64,000 nucleotides of DNA from CAYHIN01 sp964356705 (GTDB taxonomy: Bacteria; Patescibacteriota; Microgenomatia; CAZETR01; Amesbacteraceae). Each line of letters opens with the position of its first letter. The stretch's first letter is position 1. The position numbers and the translations under genes are program-made. The notes beneath the pieces are model-generated. The model was not told where the DNA came from and did not search any database. It saw only the letters and a program-made list of their open reading frames with translations. This document shows, one piece after another, positions 17,022 through 25,979 of this stretch. The DNA is taken from positions 8,048 to 72,047 of the forward strand of contig CAYHIN010000001.1 in the NCBI GenBank assembly GCA_964356705.1. The letters are read 5' to 3'.

Positions 17022-18898
17022 AATTCCCAACTCTCAAAATCCCAAACATAAAGAAAAGTCATCTACCCTCTCCTGGCGAAGGAGAGGGACCGAGGGTGAG
17101 GTTAACAGAGCCAGTCTCAAAAAAATCCCTCACCACCGCCAAAACTGTCCGCGACATCATCGCCCCTTCCTCTATCTCCATCGATTTCAACTATCTCAGA
17201 CTTGGCGATCTCTACTACCGCACCTACTTCACAAATATCAATCGCCGCTTTGTCGATGCCAACTGGCTCTCAGCTCTCATCAATTTCGACCATTCGCTCA
17301 ACATCTCTATGTTTATTTATCCCGTCGAAAGCAAAAGCACTCTCGATGATCTCAGAAGAAAAATCGCCGAAATGGAAGCCGAGATCAGTACCGATATGCA
17401 AAGAGGCCGTGTCGTCGATCCCTCGACCCAAGCTAAGCTCGAGGACGCCCTTTCTCTCCAAGACCAGCTGGTCAAAGGCATTGAACGTTTCTTTCAGTTT
17501 TCCCTCTATGTTACGATTCCTGCCGAATCCTCATCAGAGTTGGACAATGTCGCAAAACAGGTCACGAGCACTCTTTCCTCACTCCAGCTCACAGCCACTC
17601 CCGCCCTTCTGGAGCAAGCCGAGGGTTTCAAGACCACTCTCCCCACTTGCGTCGACCATTTGGGCGTTCTCCGCAACATGGATACTACATCCCTTGCTAC
17701 TACTTTTCCTTTTACCTCATCTGAGCTTTCCAGCAACGATGGTGTGCTATATGGTCTCAATGAGCACAACGGCAGTCTCGTTCTCTTTGATCGCTTTAGT
17801 CTAGAAAATGCCAATACGGTAGTCTTTGCCAAGGCTGGGGCTGGAAAAAGCTTCCTGGTCAAGCTCGAGATTCTAAGGTCGACCATGTTCGGCACCGAGA
17901 TTATCATTATTGATCCCGAAAACGAATACAAAACTCTTTGTGAGGCCGTGGGTGGTGAATACATTAACTTCTCTTTCAATTCCCAAAACCGCATCAATCC
18001 TTTTGACTTGTCGCTTCTGACCCAATATTCCGACGAAAACGAGCTCAATCTCAAGATTCAGTCTCTCCACTCCCTCTTCAAAGTCATCATGGGCAACCTC
18101 AATCCTACCGAAGACGCCCTTCTCGACCGTGCTCTTACCCAGACGTACAAAATGAAGGGTATTACTCCGGACCCTGAGACTCAAAAAAAGACTCCTCCTC
18201 TTATGGAGGATCTCTACAAAGCCTTTGTGGGCATGGAAGACCCCGAAGCCAAGTCTCTGGCCGACCGCATCGAAAAGTTTGTCAAGGGTTCTTTTGCCGG
18301 CATCATCGACCAGCCTAGTAATATCACTCTCAAAAATCCCTTTACCGTCTTCTCTGTCCGTGATCTGGAGGATTCTCTCAAGCCTATCGCCATTTTTATT
18401 ATTCTCGACTTCATCTGGACCAAGATGAGACGCGACCTCAAAAAGCGCATTCTCGTCGTAGACGAGGCTTGGTATCTCATGCGCTATCCCGATTCCGCCG
18501 CCTTCTTATATGGTATTGCCAAGCGCGCCCGCAAGTATTTCCTCGGCTTGACCACTATTACCCAAGACGTCGAAGATTTTCTGGCTTCTGATTATGGCAA
18601 ACCCATTGTCACCAACTCTTCTATTCAGATTCTCATGAAGCAGTCTCCTGCGGCAATTGACAAAGTCGCCCAACTCTTTTACTTGTCAGAGGGAGAAAAG
18701 CATCTCCTACTCTCAGCCAACGTCGGAGAAGGTCTGTTCTTTGCGGGCAACAATCACGTCGCCATCCGATTTGTAGCCAGTCCTGACGAATATCAGTTGA
18801 TTACCACCAAGCCAGGCGATATTCTAGCCAAACAGAAGACCGATGCTGAAAACGCAGTTCGTCTAGTTACTCAAGAAGAACCCACCCAAAATGCCTGA
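17018..18898 (+). CDS. virB4: VirB4/TraC-family secretion ATPase
   Basis: 626 residues. Walker A is 'KAGAGKSFLVK' with K277; Walker B is 'RILVVDEAWYLM' with D482-E483. The flanking 'IIIDPENEYKTLCEAVGGEY' and the later 'GLTTITQDVEDFLASDYG' are typical VirB4 features. The N-terminus (10-28) carries a family H repeat ('LPSPGEGEGPRVRL'). VirB4 powers pilin handling and transport at the inner side of the membrane. Coupled to both neighbours by short overlaps; the next gene starts 8 nt before its stop. Confidence 0.93.
   Translation: MKFPTLKIPNIKKSHLPSPGEGEGPRVRLTEPVSKKSLTTAKTVRDIIAPSSISIDFNYLRLGDLYYRTYFTNINRRFVDANWLSALINFDHSLNISMFIYPVESKSTLDDLRRKIAEMEAEISTDMQRGRVVDPSTQAKLEDALSLQDQLVKGIERFFQFSLYVTIPAESSSELDNVAKQVTSTLSSLQLTATPALLEQAEGFKTTLPTCVDHLGVLRNMDTTSLATTFPFTSSELSSNDGVLYGLNEHNGSLVLFDRFSLENANTVVFAKAGAGKSFLVKLEILRSTMFGTEIIIIDPENEYKTLCEAVGGEYINFSFNSQNRINPFDLSLLTQYSDENELNLKIQSLHSLFKVIMGNLNPTEDALLDRALTQTYKMKGITPDPETQKKTPPLMEDLYKAFVGMEDPEAKSLADRIEKFVKGSFAGIIDQPSNITLKNPFTVFSVRDLEDSLKPIAIFIILDFIWTKMRRDLKKRILVVDEAWYLMRYPDSAAFLYGIAKRARKYFLGLTTITQDVEDFLASDYGKPIVTNSSIQILMKQSPAAIDKVAQLFYLSEGEKHLLLSANVGEGLFFAGNNHVAIRFVASPDEYQLITTKPGDILAKQKTDAENAVRLVTQEEPTQNA
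17066..17102. repeat. Dispersed repeat family H, in frame
   Basis: Third copy of the CTCTCCTG/GGAGAGGG palindrome, translated near the start of VirB4 as 'LPSPGEGEGPRVR'. Confidence 0.7.
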
Positions 18899-21800
18899 TT
18901 CCCCTCTCACTCAACTTGATATCCAAAATCTAGAGTCAGCCATGCGCCTAGTCATCGAGGGCTATCAAAAAATCCGTTCAGAAAACCAAAGAGACATCTC
19001 CGAGTTTGACTTCTTTAGATCAGAAATCCAACCTGTGTGGGATTGGGTCGGTCGGTATCTAACTCCATTTCAAATTCAAAAAATTCTGGGCGAAGCCTCT
19101 ATTTCCTCCGAACACACCAAGGATGCCGAGAAAGAACGTGTTTTGGAAATCTGTGCAAATCTGCGAGCCAAGATTTTTAAAGAAATAAACAACTCCGATC
19201 TAGCTACCGTCCAAGAGCTTACTCAACAATGGGAAGAAGCAGAAAAAAATCTTTCCGCCCAACCCGACCCCGCCACTCAGTTTGTCACTCGCATCAAAAA
19301 AAGGTCTGCCATCTATGCCGCCAGGGCTTCTGTCGCCTCACTTCCTGAAAAAGAGATTCCGTCCACCCCGCCCCAGATTGATCCACGCATGGACGAAGTT
19401 ATTGCTACCGCCTTCAAAGATATTCCTATACCAGACCAGGTCTCATTTCACAGAAAACTAGCTGATCTGGTCCAAAAAGCCAGCACCGCCTCTCCGGATG
19501 AATATCAAAGAATTACCCAGGAACTAGTCACTCACGTCGAAAAATCCACCGGCAGACCTCTCCCCCCGTCTCTACGAAAAGAGGTTCTTTCCTACATCCC
19601 ACCCCTCGCCCGTCTTTCAGATTCAAAGATCACCCACGACCTTCAGTCGCTAGACACTCTAGAAGAAAAAGCTTTATATCTCCAAAACCACACGTCAGCC
19701 CATCTGACCCAAACCGAAGCCGTTGAGACAGCTCGTCAATATACCCAGCACGACACGGCTACCGTATCTCAAATAGTAGACACCATCCGGGATTTTTCCC
19801 ACAACCAGGAGCTTACTTCCGCTCAGTCTACAAAACTAATTAATGAGATCTTGCCAGAGACTCTCCAAACCCACTCCAAAGAAACAGCGTCCAAACTGCT
19901 AACCCAAGTAAGATCTGTCCTCCCAAACCAAACTTCAGACCAAATCTCTAGCCTTACACAGGATCTCATCTTTTCCAAAGAATTCGCTTCTTCTGTCACT
20001 ACCACATCTAAAGATGCCCCCAAGGAAACCTTCCTCGGCTCACTTCGCACTCTTATCCATCCCCATACCCTCCTTACCGATGCATCATCCATATCAGCCC
20101 AGTCGGGTGTTTCTTCAGAACTAATCACAAATCTTTTGATACAAACCCAATCTCAGGTTCTTACGCAAATTGCTACTCCAGAGTATGCCCAAAAATATAT
20201 TGCTTACCTAGGCATTACAGATTTTGATCCAGAAAGGACTCGCCAGATTGCAGATAGCGTACTCGAGGTCTTCACCAACCCAACTCTCTCTACCGCCACA
20301 CCCCACATCACCACCTTTCTCACCACTCCCCCCAAACAAACACCCAAATATATCCAAAAAACGACTCTTGATTCAGTCGCCGAGGATTTTTCCAAAATTA
20401 TTTCGGCAACCTTCCCCCAAAACTCTCCCGAGACCAAAATACTCACTGGTCTCATCCATCCTATTGCCAAAGGTCTGTCCATCTCACCAGAGTCAGCCCG
20501 AGACACACTTATTTCCACAGTCAGATTAACCAACTATCTTTCCCCCTCAGCAAATACCAACCAGACTCTGGAAAAACTAGCTCCCATCATCGGTACTCTC
20601 CGCACAGTTCATCCAAATATCAAGCTCCTCACTTCATCTACCTCCTCAATTCTCCAAAGTCACACTACCCTCTCTAGTGCACAGCTCATTTCAGTGACAA
20701 ATCAGTTTACTCTTAGGTATCTTCTAAATCCCACCACAGATCCTCAGATATTTGCCAGCTATTTTGACAAAAGTATCCTTCCCCAGCTAGAAGCCCTCAC
20801 TGGTCGTTCTATTTCACCTGAGAAGAGTCGCCAGATCTTTTCAGATCTTCACACTCATCTCCAGACCAATCCTCTTAGATTCACGGCAGACCAACAAGTC
20901 TTATCCTCACTCACCGCCCACTTCACCAAAGCCGGCCTCACCCCCGAGCAAGCCCGGGTTCTCGCTCCCAAACTACTCGATTCCGCCAAATTGAGTTTTT
21001 ACTTCAGCGGATATACCCCTATAGGTAAAAATCTCGTTCACACCAAAGCCCTCCAGGCCCAATCTTTTAATAATATCTTCAAAGTCTCCTTAGAGAGTTT
21101 AATAGAAGCCAATCCAGCCCTCGCCAATCTCCGTTTTGGATATCTAAACTCCCGCAGAGTTTTTGAAGATCTCCACACTGTTTTAGGCAACCCTACTGCC
21201 TTAAGTCCCGAGTTTCTTATCAAAATCCAGTCCCCAGTTATTTATTCTTTCACCAAATATTTAGAGGGCTACATTCCAGAACCCATCCGCCCAGTAGTGG
21301 CAGCTGCCGCCAAAACTCTACTTGGTAGTGCTTTTCTCACCTCAAAGTTTGCCGAACAGTCAGGATTAAGAAGTTTTGTTGCCGTCCTGGCCGCAGGTTC
21401 TACTAAACTTCGTCCCTTGGGTGTAGCCAGTGCCCTCAAGTTTTCCGGCAAAGGCGCCCTCCAATACAATCTCAGGTTTCTAAACAAATACACTGGCATG
21501 AAAGTAGCTGGGAATCCCGTAGCTCTGGCCTTCAGGAAAAATTTCCAAGCCCCAGTTTCAGCAGCCGTCAAGGGAGTTTGGACCAAATTTGCAGGTACAG
21601 CAGCCGGCAAAGCCATAACTGCGGCAGGAGCAAAAATAGCTGCCAATGCCGCCCTTCAGCCCATTCTCCAGGCTATTGGCAGCGCCGCTCCCATCATTGG
21701 AAACCTCATTGCCCTTGCCGTCGGCTGGGTAGTAGGTGAGGTGCTCGTCAAGCTTATCGACCCGGCGATTCGATTTCTCAAAGAGCTAAAAGACAATATC

Positions 21801-22730
21801 ATTCCCGGCGCCACGGCCCTCTTGCTCGGTTTCGGTGCCAGCATGGCCGGAGTATCGATCATCCCTTCAGCTCTCATAGGACTAGGTGGTGGACTCCTTA
21901 CCGGCGGCATCCAGTCTGCCATCAGTTGCAAATACCTTGGGTTTAGTAGTCTATATGCTTCAAATGCAGCGTCAAAATTCAATTTTGTCGCGACAACCAT
22001 TGCTACCTCAGCTGTGACTTCTACGTTCAGCGGCGTCTTAATAGCCATCATTGCCGTCCCCGTCGTCGTCGCTTTCTTTGTCTACATCATTACCTCTAGC
22101 GCCCTAGTCACTCCCCCTACCGTTTACAATACAGGCGGAGGTATTGGTTTTCAAAACGCCTCCAGCTGTCCCCTGGCCAGCGGCACTATCAGTACCTACT
22201 CTTACGATCCCGCCCACGAAGAGAGTTCAAACTACCACGGCGCCAATGGTTACTGGCGAGCTATCTTTGGTACTAATTCAAATCGATATTGTTCTTACCA
22301 TCTCCCCAGTGACGGCATCAGTTGTGCCCCCATCGGAGTCAGTGCCAACTATTGTTATCAAAATCATCCTCGCTGCGCAGGTCAAAATTCCCCCGTCTAT
22401 GGTTACGCCATAGACGTCGTCAGCAGCGACCGTAACGTCTCTCTTCCCCAAATAAACGGCCAATCTCCTACTTGGGAATATGTAAGGCTGGTCTTCCCCT
22501 GCAACACTGGAGGATGTCCCCATCAATTCAGAACAGTCAATAGCTCAGATGGTAATATCTACACTCTCAACTTTCTCCACATGAAGGAACCCACAGTGCC
22601 GCCGGGTCCTTACATCTCAGGCACTAAAATTGGGGTACTTTTTGACCAAGGAGGCAACACCCATCTTCATTTAGAAGTCCAAATAAATGACGTCTACGTC
22701 AAACCCGAAAATTATTTCTGTAACATATAA
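18891..22730 (+). CDS. Giant membrane protein with degenerate M23 peptidase-like C-terminus
   Basis: 1279 residues. Residues 1-780 are hydrophilic and helical with Thr/Ser-rich stretches. From about 790 to 1085 come several Ala/Gly-rich hydrophobic segments ('PIIGNLIALAVGWVVGEVL', 'VLIAIIAVPVVVAFFVYII'). The last 180 residues lie outside and resemble M23: 'YGYAIDVV', 'LNFLHMKE' and 'GGNTHLHLEV'. In M23 enzymes the first zinc His stands four residues before the Asp; here that position is Gly, so activity is doubtful. The overlap with virB4 ties it to the apparatus. Possibly the channel scaffold combined with a wall-binding tip. Confidence 0.78.
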   Translation: MPDSPLTQLDIQNLESAMRLVIEGYQKIRSENQRDISEFDFFRSEIQPVWDWVGRYLTPFQIQKILGEASISSEHTKDAEKERVLEICANLRAKIFKEINNSDLATVQELTQQWEEAEKNLSAQPDPATQFVTRIKKRSAIYAARASVASLPEKEIPSTPPQIDPRMDEVIATAFKDIPIPDQVSFHRKLADLVQKASTASPDEYQRITQELVTHVEKSTGRPLPPSLRKEVLSYIPPLARLSDSKITHDLQSLDTLEEKALYLQNHTSAHLTQTEAVETARQYTQHDTATVSQIVDTIRDFSHNQELTSAQSTKLINEILPETLQTHSKETASKLLTQVRSVLPNQTSDQISSLTQDLIFSKEFASSVTTTSKDAPKETFLGSLRTLIHPHTLLTDASSISAQSGVSSELITNLLIQTQSQVLTQIATPEYAQKYIAYLGITDFDPERTRQIADSVLEVFTNPTLSTATPHITTFLTTPPKQTPKYIQKTTLDSVAEDFSKIISATFPQNSPETKILTGLIHPIAKGLSISPESARDTLISTVRLTNYLSPSANTNQTLEKLAPIIGTLRTVHPNIKLLTSSTSSILQSHTTLSSAQLISVTNQFTLRYLLNPTTDPQIFASYFDKSILPQLEALTGRSISPEKSRQIFSDLHTHLQTNPLRFTADQQVLSSLTAHFTKAGLTPEQARVLAPKLLDSAKLSFYFSGYTPIGKNLVHTKALQAQSFNNIFKVSLESLIEANPALANLRFGYLNSRRVFEDLHTVLGNPTALSPEFLIKIQSPVIYSFTKYLEGYIPEPIRPVVAAAAKTLLGSAFLTSKFAEQSGLRSFVAVLAAGSTKLRPLGVASALKFSGKGALQYNLRFLNKYTGMKVAGNPVALAFRKNFQAPVSAAVKGVWTKFAGTAAGKAITAAGAKIAANAALQPILQAIGSAAPIIGNLIALAVGWVVGEVLVKLIDPAIRFLKELKDNIIPGATALLLGFGASMAGVSIIPSALIGLGGGLLTGGIQSAISCKYLGFSSLYASNAASKFNFVATTIATSAVTSTFSGVLIAIIAVPVVVAFFVYIITSSALVTPPTVYNTGGGIGFQNASSCPLASGTISTYSYDPAHEESSNYHGANGYWRAIFGTNSNRYCSYHLPSDGISCAPIGVSANYCYQNHPRCAGQNSPVYGYAIDVVSSDRNVSLPQINGQSPTWEYVRLVFPCNTGGCPHQFRTVNSSDGNIYTLNFLHMKEPTVPPGPYISGTKIGVLFDQGGNTHLHLEVQINDVYVKPENYFCNI

Positions 22731-22741
22731 TCAAACTTACC

Positions 22742-23185
22742 ATGCAAAAACTTCTCCAAGCTCTCAAATCCAAAAAAATCCTCGGTATTTTTATTCTCAT
22801 ATCTCTAGCCTGTCTTATCTATATCATCACCGTCTCCCAAAAATCGACACCGGGCAATTTACAGCCCACTACAATTTACCCCGCCGACGGCACCAAACCC
22901 CTGCTCATGTTTCCCTCCACCGCCGTCTCGTTTTATTTTGCTGCTCCCATCACCCTCGATATGTTCAAAGTAAAAATTGACCCTCAAATTGAGCACAAAA
23001 TTCGCCTCAGTCCCGACGGACTAACTATACATATATCTCCAAATGCCAAATGGCCCACCGAAATTCCCCACACAGTCTATCTCTTAGATCCAAGCGGTAA
23101 CCAGATTACCAAAACCACAGTCACTTTTTTAGATCCTTTCAAACACCCGGAGCTTCTAGACGAACATCCTCCCGGCGGCATCTAG
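22742..23185 (+). CDS. Membrane-anchored small protein with Ig-like domain
   Basis: 147 residues: one N-terminal membrane helix (about 13-33), then a predicted beta domain with 'TIYPADGTKPLLMFPSTAVS' and 'PNAKWPTEIPHTVYLLDPSG', reminiscent of bacterial Ig-like (Big_5) modules. TATAAT at 22726-22731 overlaps the stop of the preceding gene and ends 10 nt before the ATG. Last gene of the surface cluster; function unknown. Confidence 0.72.
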   Translation: MQKLLQALKSKKILGIFILISLACLIYIITVSQKSTPGNLQPTTIYPADGTKPLLMFPSTAVSFYFAAPITLDMFKVKIDPQIEHKIRLSPDGLTIHISPNAKWPTEIPHTVYLLDPSGNQITKTTVTFLDPFKHPELLDEHPPGGI

Positions 23186-23193
23186 TCTCGTCC

Positions 23194-23225
23194 CCAAATA
23201 CTTGATACATAATACTTAATACAAG
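23194..23225. repeat. Dispersed repeat family D, intergenic
   Basis: ATACTTGATACATAATACTT-type units between the last surface gene and the end of dnaN. Confidence 0.7.
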
Positions 23226-23226
23226 T

Positions 23227-24351
23227 CTAATTCCGTATAGGCATTATCAAATGAGTCAGCGTCTCATCCCCCTCTATCATCCATAGCCCCGCCACCATAT
23301 TTCCATTCAATACAATCTTTATTCTCTTAGAAGTCCCCACACTACTCAAAAAATCATTCATAAATTTATAGTTAAACGCGATTTCCACATCCTCCCCTTC
23401 CATATCCACTTCCACCTCCGCCCGACTTTCTCCCGTCTGCTGCGAAGCGGCAGACACTGATAGCTTATCACTTACAACTGATAGCTTAATTATATTTCCA
23501 CTATCCCGGGCAAACACTGCCACCGCTTTCATCGCTTGGCTCAAGGCCCCAGGATCCACCAAGATCACCGTTTTCTCTTCTTTGGGTATCACTCTATCAA
23601 CATCCGGAAAATTCCCTTCCAAGACCCGTGCAATCAGCTCCACTTTGTCATATTCAAAAACTACTTGATTAGAAGCAGGTAGTATTCTCATCTCTACTTC
23701 TTCTTTCCTTCCGTCTCCCACTATTCTGGCCAGTTCTTGTATCGCCCTCGCCGGCAATATCAATGATTCCAGTTCGTTTGAGATTTGTGACTTGGGATTT
23801 GGGATTTGTTTACGGCTCATTCTAAATCCATCAGTAGCCGTGACAGACATCTCACTACCCACCACACACAACTTCACCCCAGTAAGCACGGGCCTACTAT
23901 CATCAATTGCAGAAGCGTAAGCCACTTCAGCAGCTATATCTTGTAATACTTGTTTATTCAGTTTTATTTTTACACCCGTCCCTTCTGTCTCCTTGGCGAT
24001 CACAGTTGGATACTCAGCTGCCGCAATTCCAGCAAAAGTTGCCCCAAACTTTCCAGCTTTCACCTTCAGTTTAGACATTTCTTCAGAAAGCTCCACCGTT
24101 TCCCCTGTCAGAGTAGCTATAAAATCAGCCAGATTTCGTGCGGGCACCGTGATCGCTCCAGCTCTTTCTACTTTTCCTCCTATTGCAACCCTCATTCCCA
24201 TGTCCAGATTAGTCGCCGTTAATATGATTCCATCATCCCTCGCTTCTATATGGACATTAGCCAGTATTGGTAGCTGTCCTCGCGTCGTGATCACTTTAGA
24301 GACTATAGCCAGTCCCTTGTTTAGACTTTCTTGTAACACTGTTGCTTGCAT
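23227..24351 (-). CDS. dnaN: DNA polymerase III beta sliding clamp
   Basis: 374 residues, normal length. Family landmarks: N-terminal 'LNKGLAIVSKVITTRGQLPI', middle 'DSRPVLTGVKLCV' and 'TATDGFRMSRKQ', and an end with 'TLTHLIMPIRN', close to the usual C-terminal MPMR motif. The clamp encircles DNA and holds the polymerase. Two loops are built from dispersed repeats: 'KQIPNPKSQISNE' after 'DGFRMSR' and 'IKLSVVSDKLSVSAA' in domain 3. A GGAAG sequence 4 nt before the ATG may act as ribosome-binding site. Downstream of dnaA on the same strand. Confidence 0.97.
   Translation of the reverse strand: MQATVLQESLNKGLAIVSKVITTRGQLPILANVHIEARDDGIILTATNLDMGMRVAIGGKVERAGAITVPARNLADFIATLTGETVELSEEMSKLKVKAGKFGATFAGIAAAEYPTVIAKETEGTGVKIKLNKQVLQDIAAEVAYASAIDDSRPVLTGVKLCVVGSEMSVTATDGFRMSRKQIPNPKSQISNELESLILPARAIQELARIVGDGRKEEVEMRILPASNQVVFEYDKVELIARVLEGNFPDVDRVIPKEEKTVILVDPGALSQAMKAVAVFARDSGNIIKLSVVSDKLSVSAASQQTGESRAEVEVDMEGEDVEIAFNYKFMNDFLSSVGTSKRIKIVLNGNMVAGLWMIEGDETLTHLIMPIRN
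23455..23496 (-). repeat. Dispersed repeat family F, in frame in dnaN
   Basis: GATAGCTTATCACTTACAAC-type units translated as 'KLSVVSDKLSVSA'. Confidence 0.7.
23780..23811 (-). repeat. Dispersed repeat family A, in frame in dnaN
   Basis: CAAATCCCAAATCCCAAGTC-type run translated as 'QIPNPKSQIS' in a surface loop of the clamp. Confidence 0.85.
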
Positions 24352-24394
24352 AACTTCCGTTTTCTTTTTACTTTAAACTAGTAGTAGTAATTAG

Positions 24395-24570
24395 TAGGCC
24401 CTGTTGATATCCGGATAACTTTTCATTTTTCATTTCAGTTTTCGGGTTAATTCAGTGTTGATAACCTGTGCACATACTATCTGTTTTATCCCTAATAGAT
24501 TGTGCATAACTTCTGCAAACTTATACATGATACTTAATACAAAATACATAATACAAAGCTTATCCCCAAA
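24395..24570. other. Candidate replication origin (DnaA boxes) between dnaA and dnaN
   Basis: AT-rich spacer of about 220 bases. TGTGCATAA at 24501-24509 is a perfect DnaA box (TGTGNATAA). TGTTGATAA at 24456-24464 has one mismatch and TTATCCCCA at 24560-24568 is near-consensus. A family D repeat (24521-24558) sits among them. An alternative site is the short spacer upstream of dnaA (ATATCCACA near 25951). The dnaA/dnaN and rpmH-rnpA-yidC surroundings fit an origin region. Confidence 0.55.
24521..24558. repeat. Dispersed repeat family D, between dnaA and dnaN
   Basis: ATACATGATACTTAATAC-type run inside the candidate origin. Confidence 0.7.
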
Positions 24571-25932
24571 TTATACCCCAACTATCCTCTTTCTAATCTC
24601 CCTGACTTCAGAGGCAATTCTCTCATCCTCTTCAATCATCAGCTCGACCTTGTTGGACCCATGCAGCACTGTTGTGTGGTCGCGTCCTCCGATCATTCTC
24701 CCTGCTTCTTCCAAAGACAGCCGCATTATTTTGTGTAAAAAATACATGAGCACTTGTCTGGGCCACGCAACAGCTTTAGTTCGTCTCTCTCCTTTTATTT
24801 GCTGGACCCCCACTCCATAGAAGCCGCTGATGATGTTTATCATCTCAGTCGGCGTCATAAGCCTCGTGGTATTTTCACTCTGATGTTTTATTTTTAACAA
24901 AGTCGAGATCAGTTCAGAATTCAGTTCCCGTTTTGCAAACACTAGTTCAGTGTTTAGTTTTGTCAGAAATCCCTCCAGTTCCCTCACTCCCTCTATCTCT
25001 GCAGCCACCATTTGCGCGAGTTTCATGTCCAGATTGATATTGCGCTGCTTGGCTTTAATGAGAAGTATGGCCGTCCTCAGTTCAAAATTTGGCTGCCCTA
25101 CATCCACGATCAATCCCGCCCCAAACCGGCTCTTTAGTCTTTCCTCCAGCTTTACGATCTCAGTCGGTGGTCGGTCTGAGGTCATCACTATTTGTCCCCC
25201 TTCTTTTTGGATAGTGTTAAACGTGTGGAAAAATTCTTCCTGTACCGTAGGTTTTCCAGCAATAAATTGCACATCATCGATCATCAGCACTTTCACTTTT
25301 CTATACTTTGCTCTCACTTTCTCAGTCGATTTGAGTCTAATCGCTTCGACTAGATCGTTGGTAAACTCTTCTCCCGAGCAAAACAGCACCGGATATCCAG
25401 TCTGGCTCAATACGTGGGCTCCAATAGATTGCATCAAATGCGTTTTCCCCACTCCCACTCCACCATAAATAAATAGTGGGTTATAAGCCAGTCCCGGTTT
25501 GGCGGCCACCGCCTGGGCTGCCGCAAACGCCATCTGATTACTTCCCCCCACAGCGTAATTTTCAAAGGTGTAGTCTTCACGCAAGTTGGCTCGACGGACA
25601 GCCGCTATGTCCATCTTTTTTTCATCAAACAACGGACCGATCGGTTCTTGGGACTTGGGGTTTGGGATTTGGGATTTGATTTTAATTATTACTTCACACT
25701 TTCTTTTCAGTTGGGCTTCCAATTCCAGCGCAATCTGGCCCGAAAATCTGCTATCTAGATTATTTTTCTTCATAGGCGTGTCACACCCCACCGCACACAC
25801 CAGCTTCTCCCCAGCTTCAGTAATCGACATCAAAGTCGTTTTCTTAAAAAACACATTAAAAGACCCGTCGCTCAAGGACAATCTCAATGCCTCCAACACA
25901 CTCCCCCAAACTTTTTCCAAATCGTACTGCAC
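24571..25932 (-). CDS. dnaA: Chromosomal replication initiator DnaA
   Basis: 453 residues from GTG 25932. Domain I covers about 1-82. The short domain II linker (83-115) contains 'SQIPNPKSQ' (87-95), encoded by a family A repeat. The AAA+ domain has Walker A GGVGVGKT (157-164) and Walker B VLMIDD (215-220). The C-terminal DNA-binding signature is 'GGRDHTTVLHGSNKV' from residue 415. DnaA binds TTATNCACA boxes and opens the origin; such boxes lie just downstream of this gene. Confidence 0.98.
   Translation of the reverse strand: MQYDLEKVWGSVLEALRLSLSDGSFNVFFKKTTLMSITEAGEKLVCAVGCDTPMKKNNLDSRFSGQIALELEAQLKRKCEVIIKIKSQIPNPKSQEPIGPLFDEKKMDIAAVRRANLREDYTFENYAVGGSNQMAFAAAQAVAAKPGLAYNPLFIYGGVGVGKTHLMQSIGAHVLSQTGYPVLFCSGEEFTNDLVEAIRLKSTEKVRAKYRKVKVLMIDDVQFIAGKPTVQEEFFHTFNTIQKEGGQIVMTSDRPPTEIVKLEERLKSRFGAGLIVDVGQPNFELRTAILLIKAKQRNINLDMKLAQMVAAEIEGVRELEGFLTKLNTELVFAKRELNSELISTLLKIKHQSENTTRLMTPTEMINIISGFYGVGVQQIKGERRTKAVAWPRQVLMYFLHKIMRLSLEEAGRMIGGRDHTTVLHGSNKVELMIEEDERIASEVREIRKRIVGV
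25647..25680 (-). repeat. Dispersed repeat family A, in frame in dnaA
   Basis: CAAATCCCAAATCCCAAACC-type run translated as 'SQIPNPKSQEP' in the DnaA domain II linker. Confidence 0.85.
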
Positions 25933-25979
25933 ACCGCACTTTTACACTAGATATCCACAATTTTACAAGTCCCCTATAT

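Noticed and set aside
15671..17102. CRISPR-like array in repeats of the PrgI/VirB4 region
   Set aside because: Repeats differ in family, spacing is irregular, they are in frame, and no cas genes are present.
23227..25932. Use of GC skew to place the origin
   Set aside because: The plus strand looks C-rich on both sides by eye, but this was not computed and cannot be relied on.
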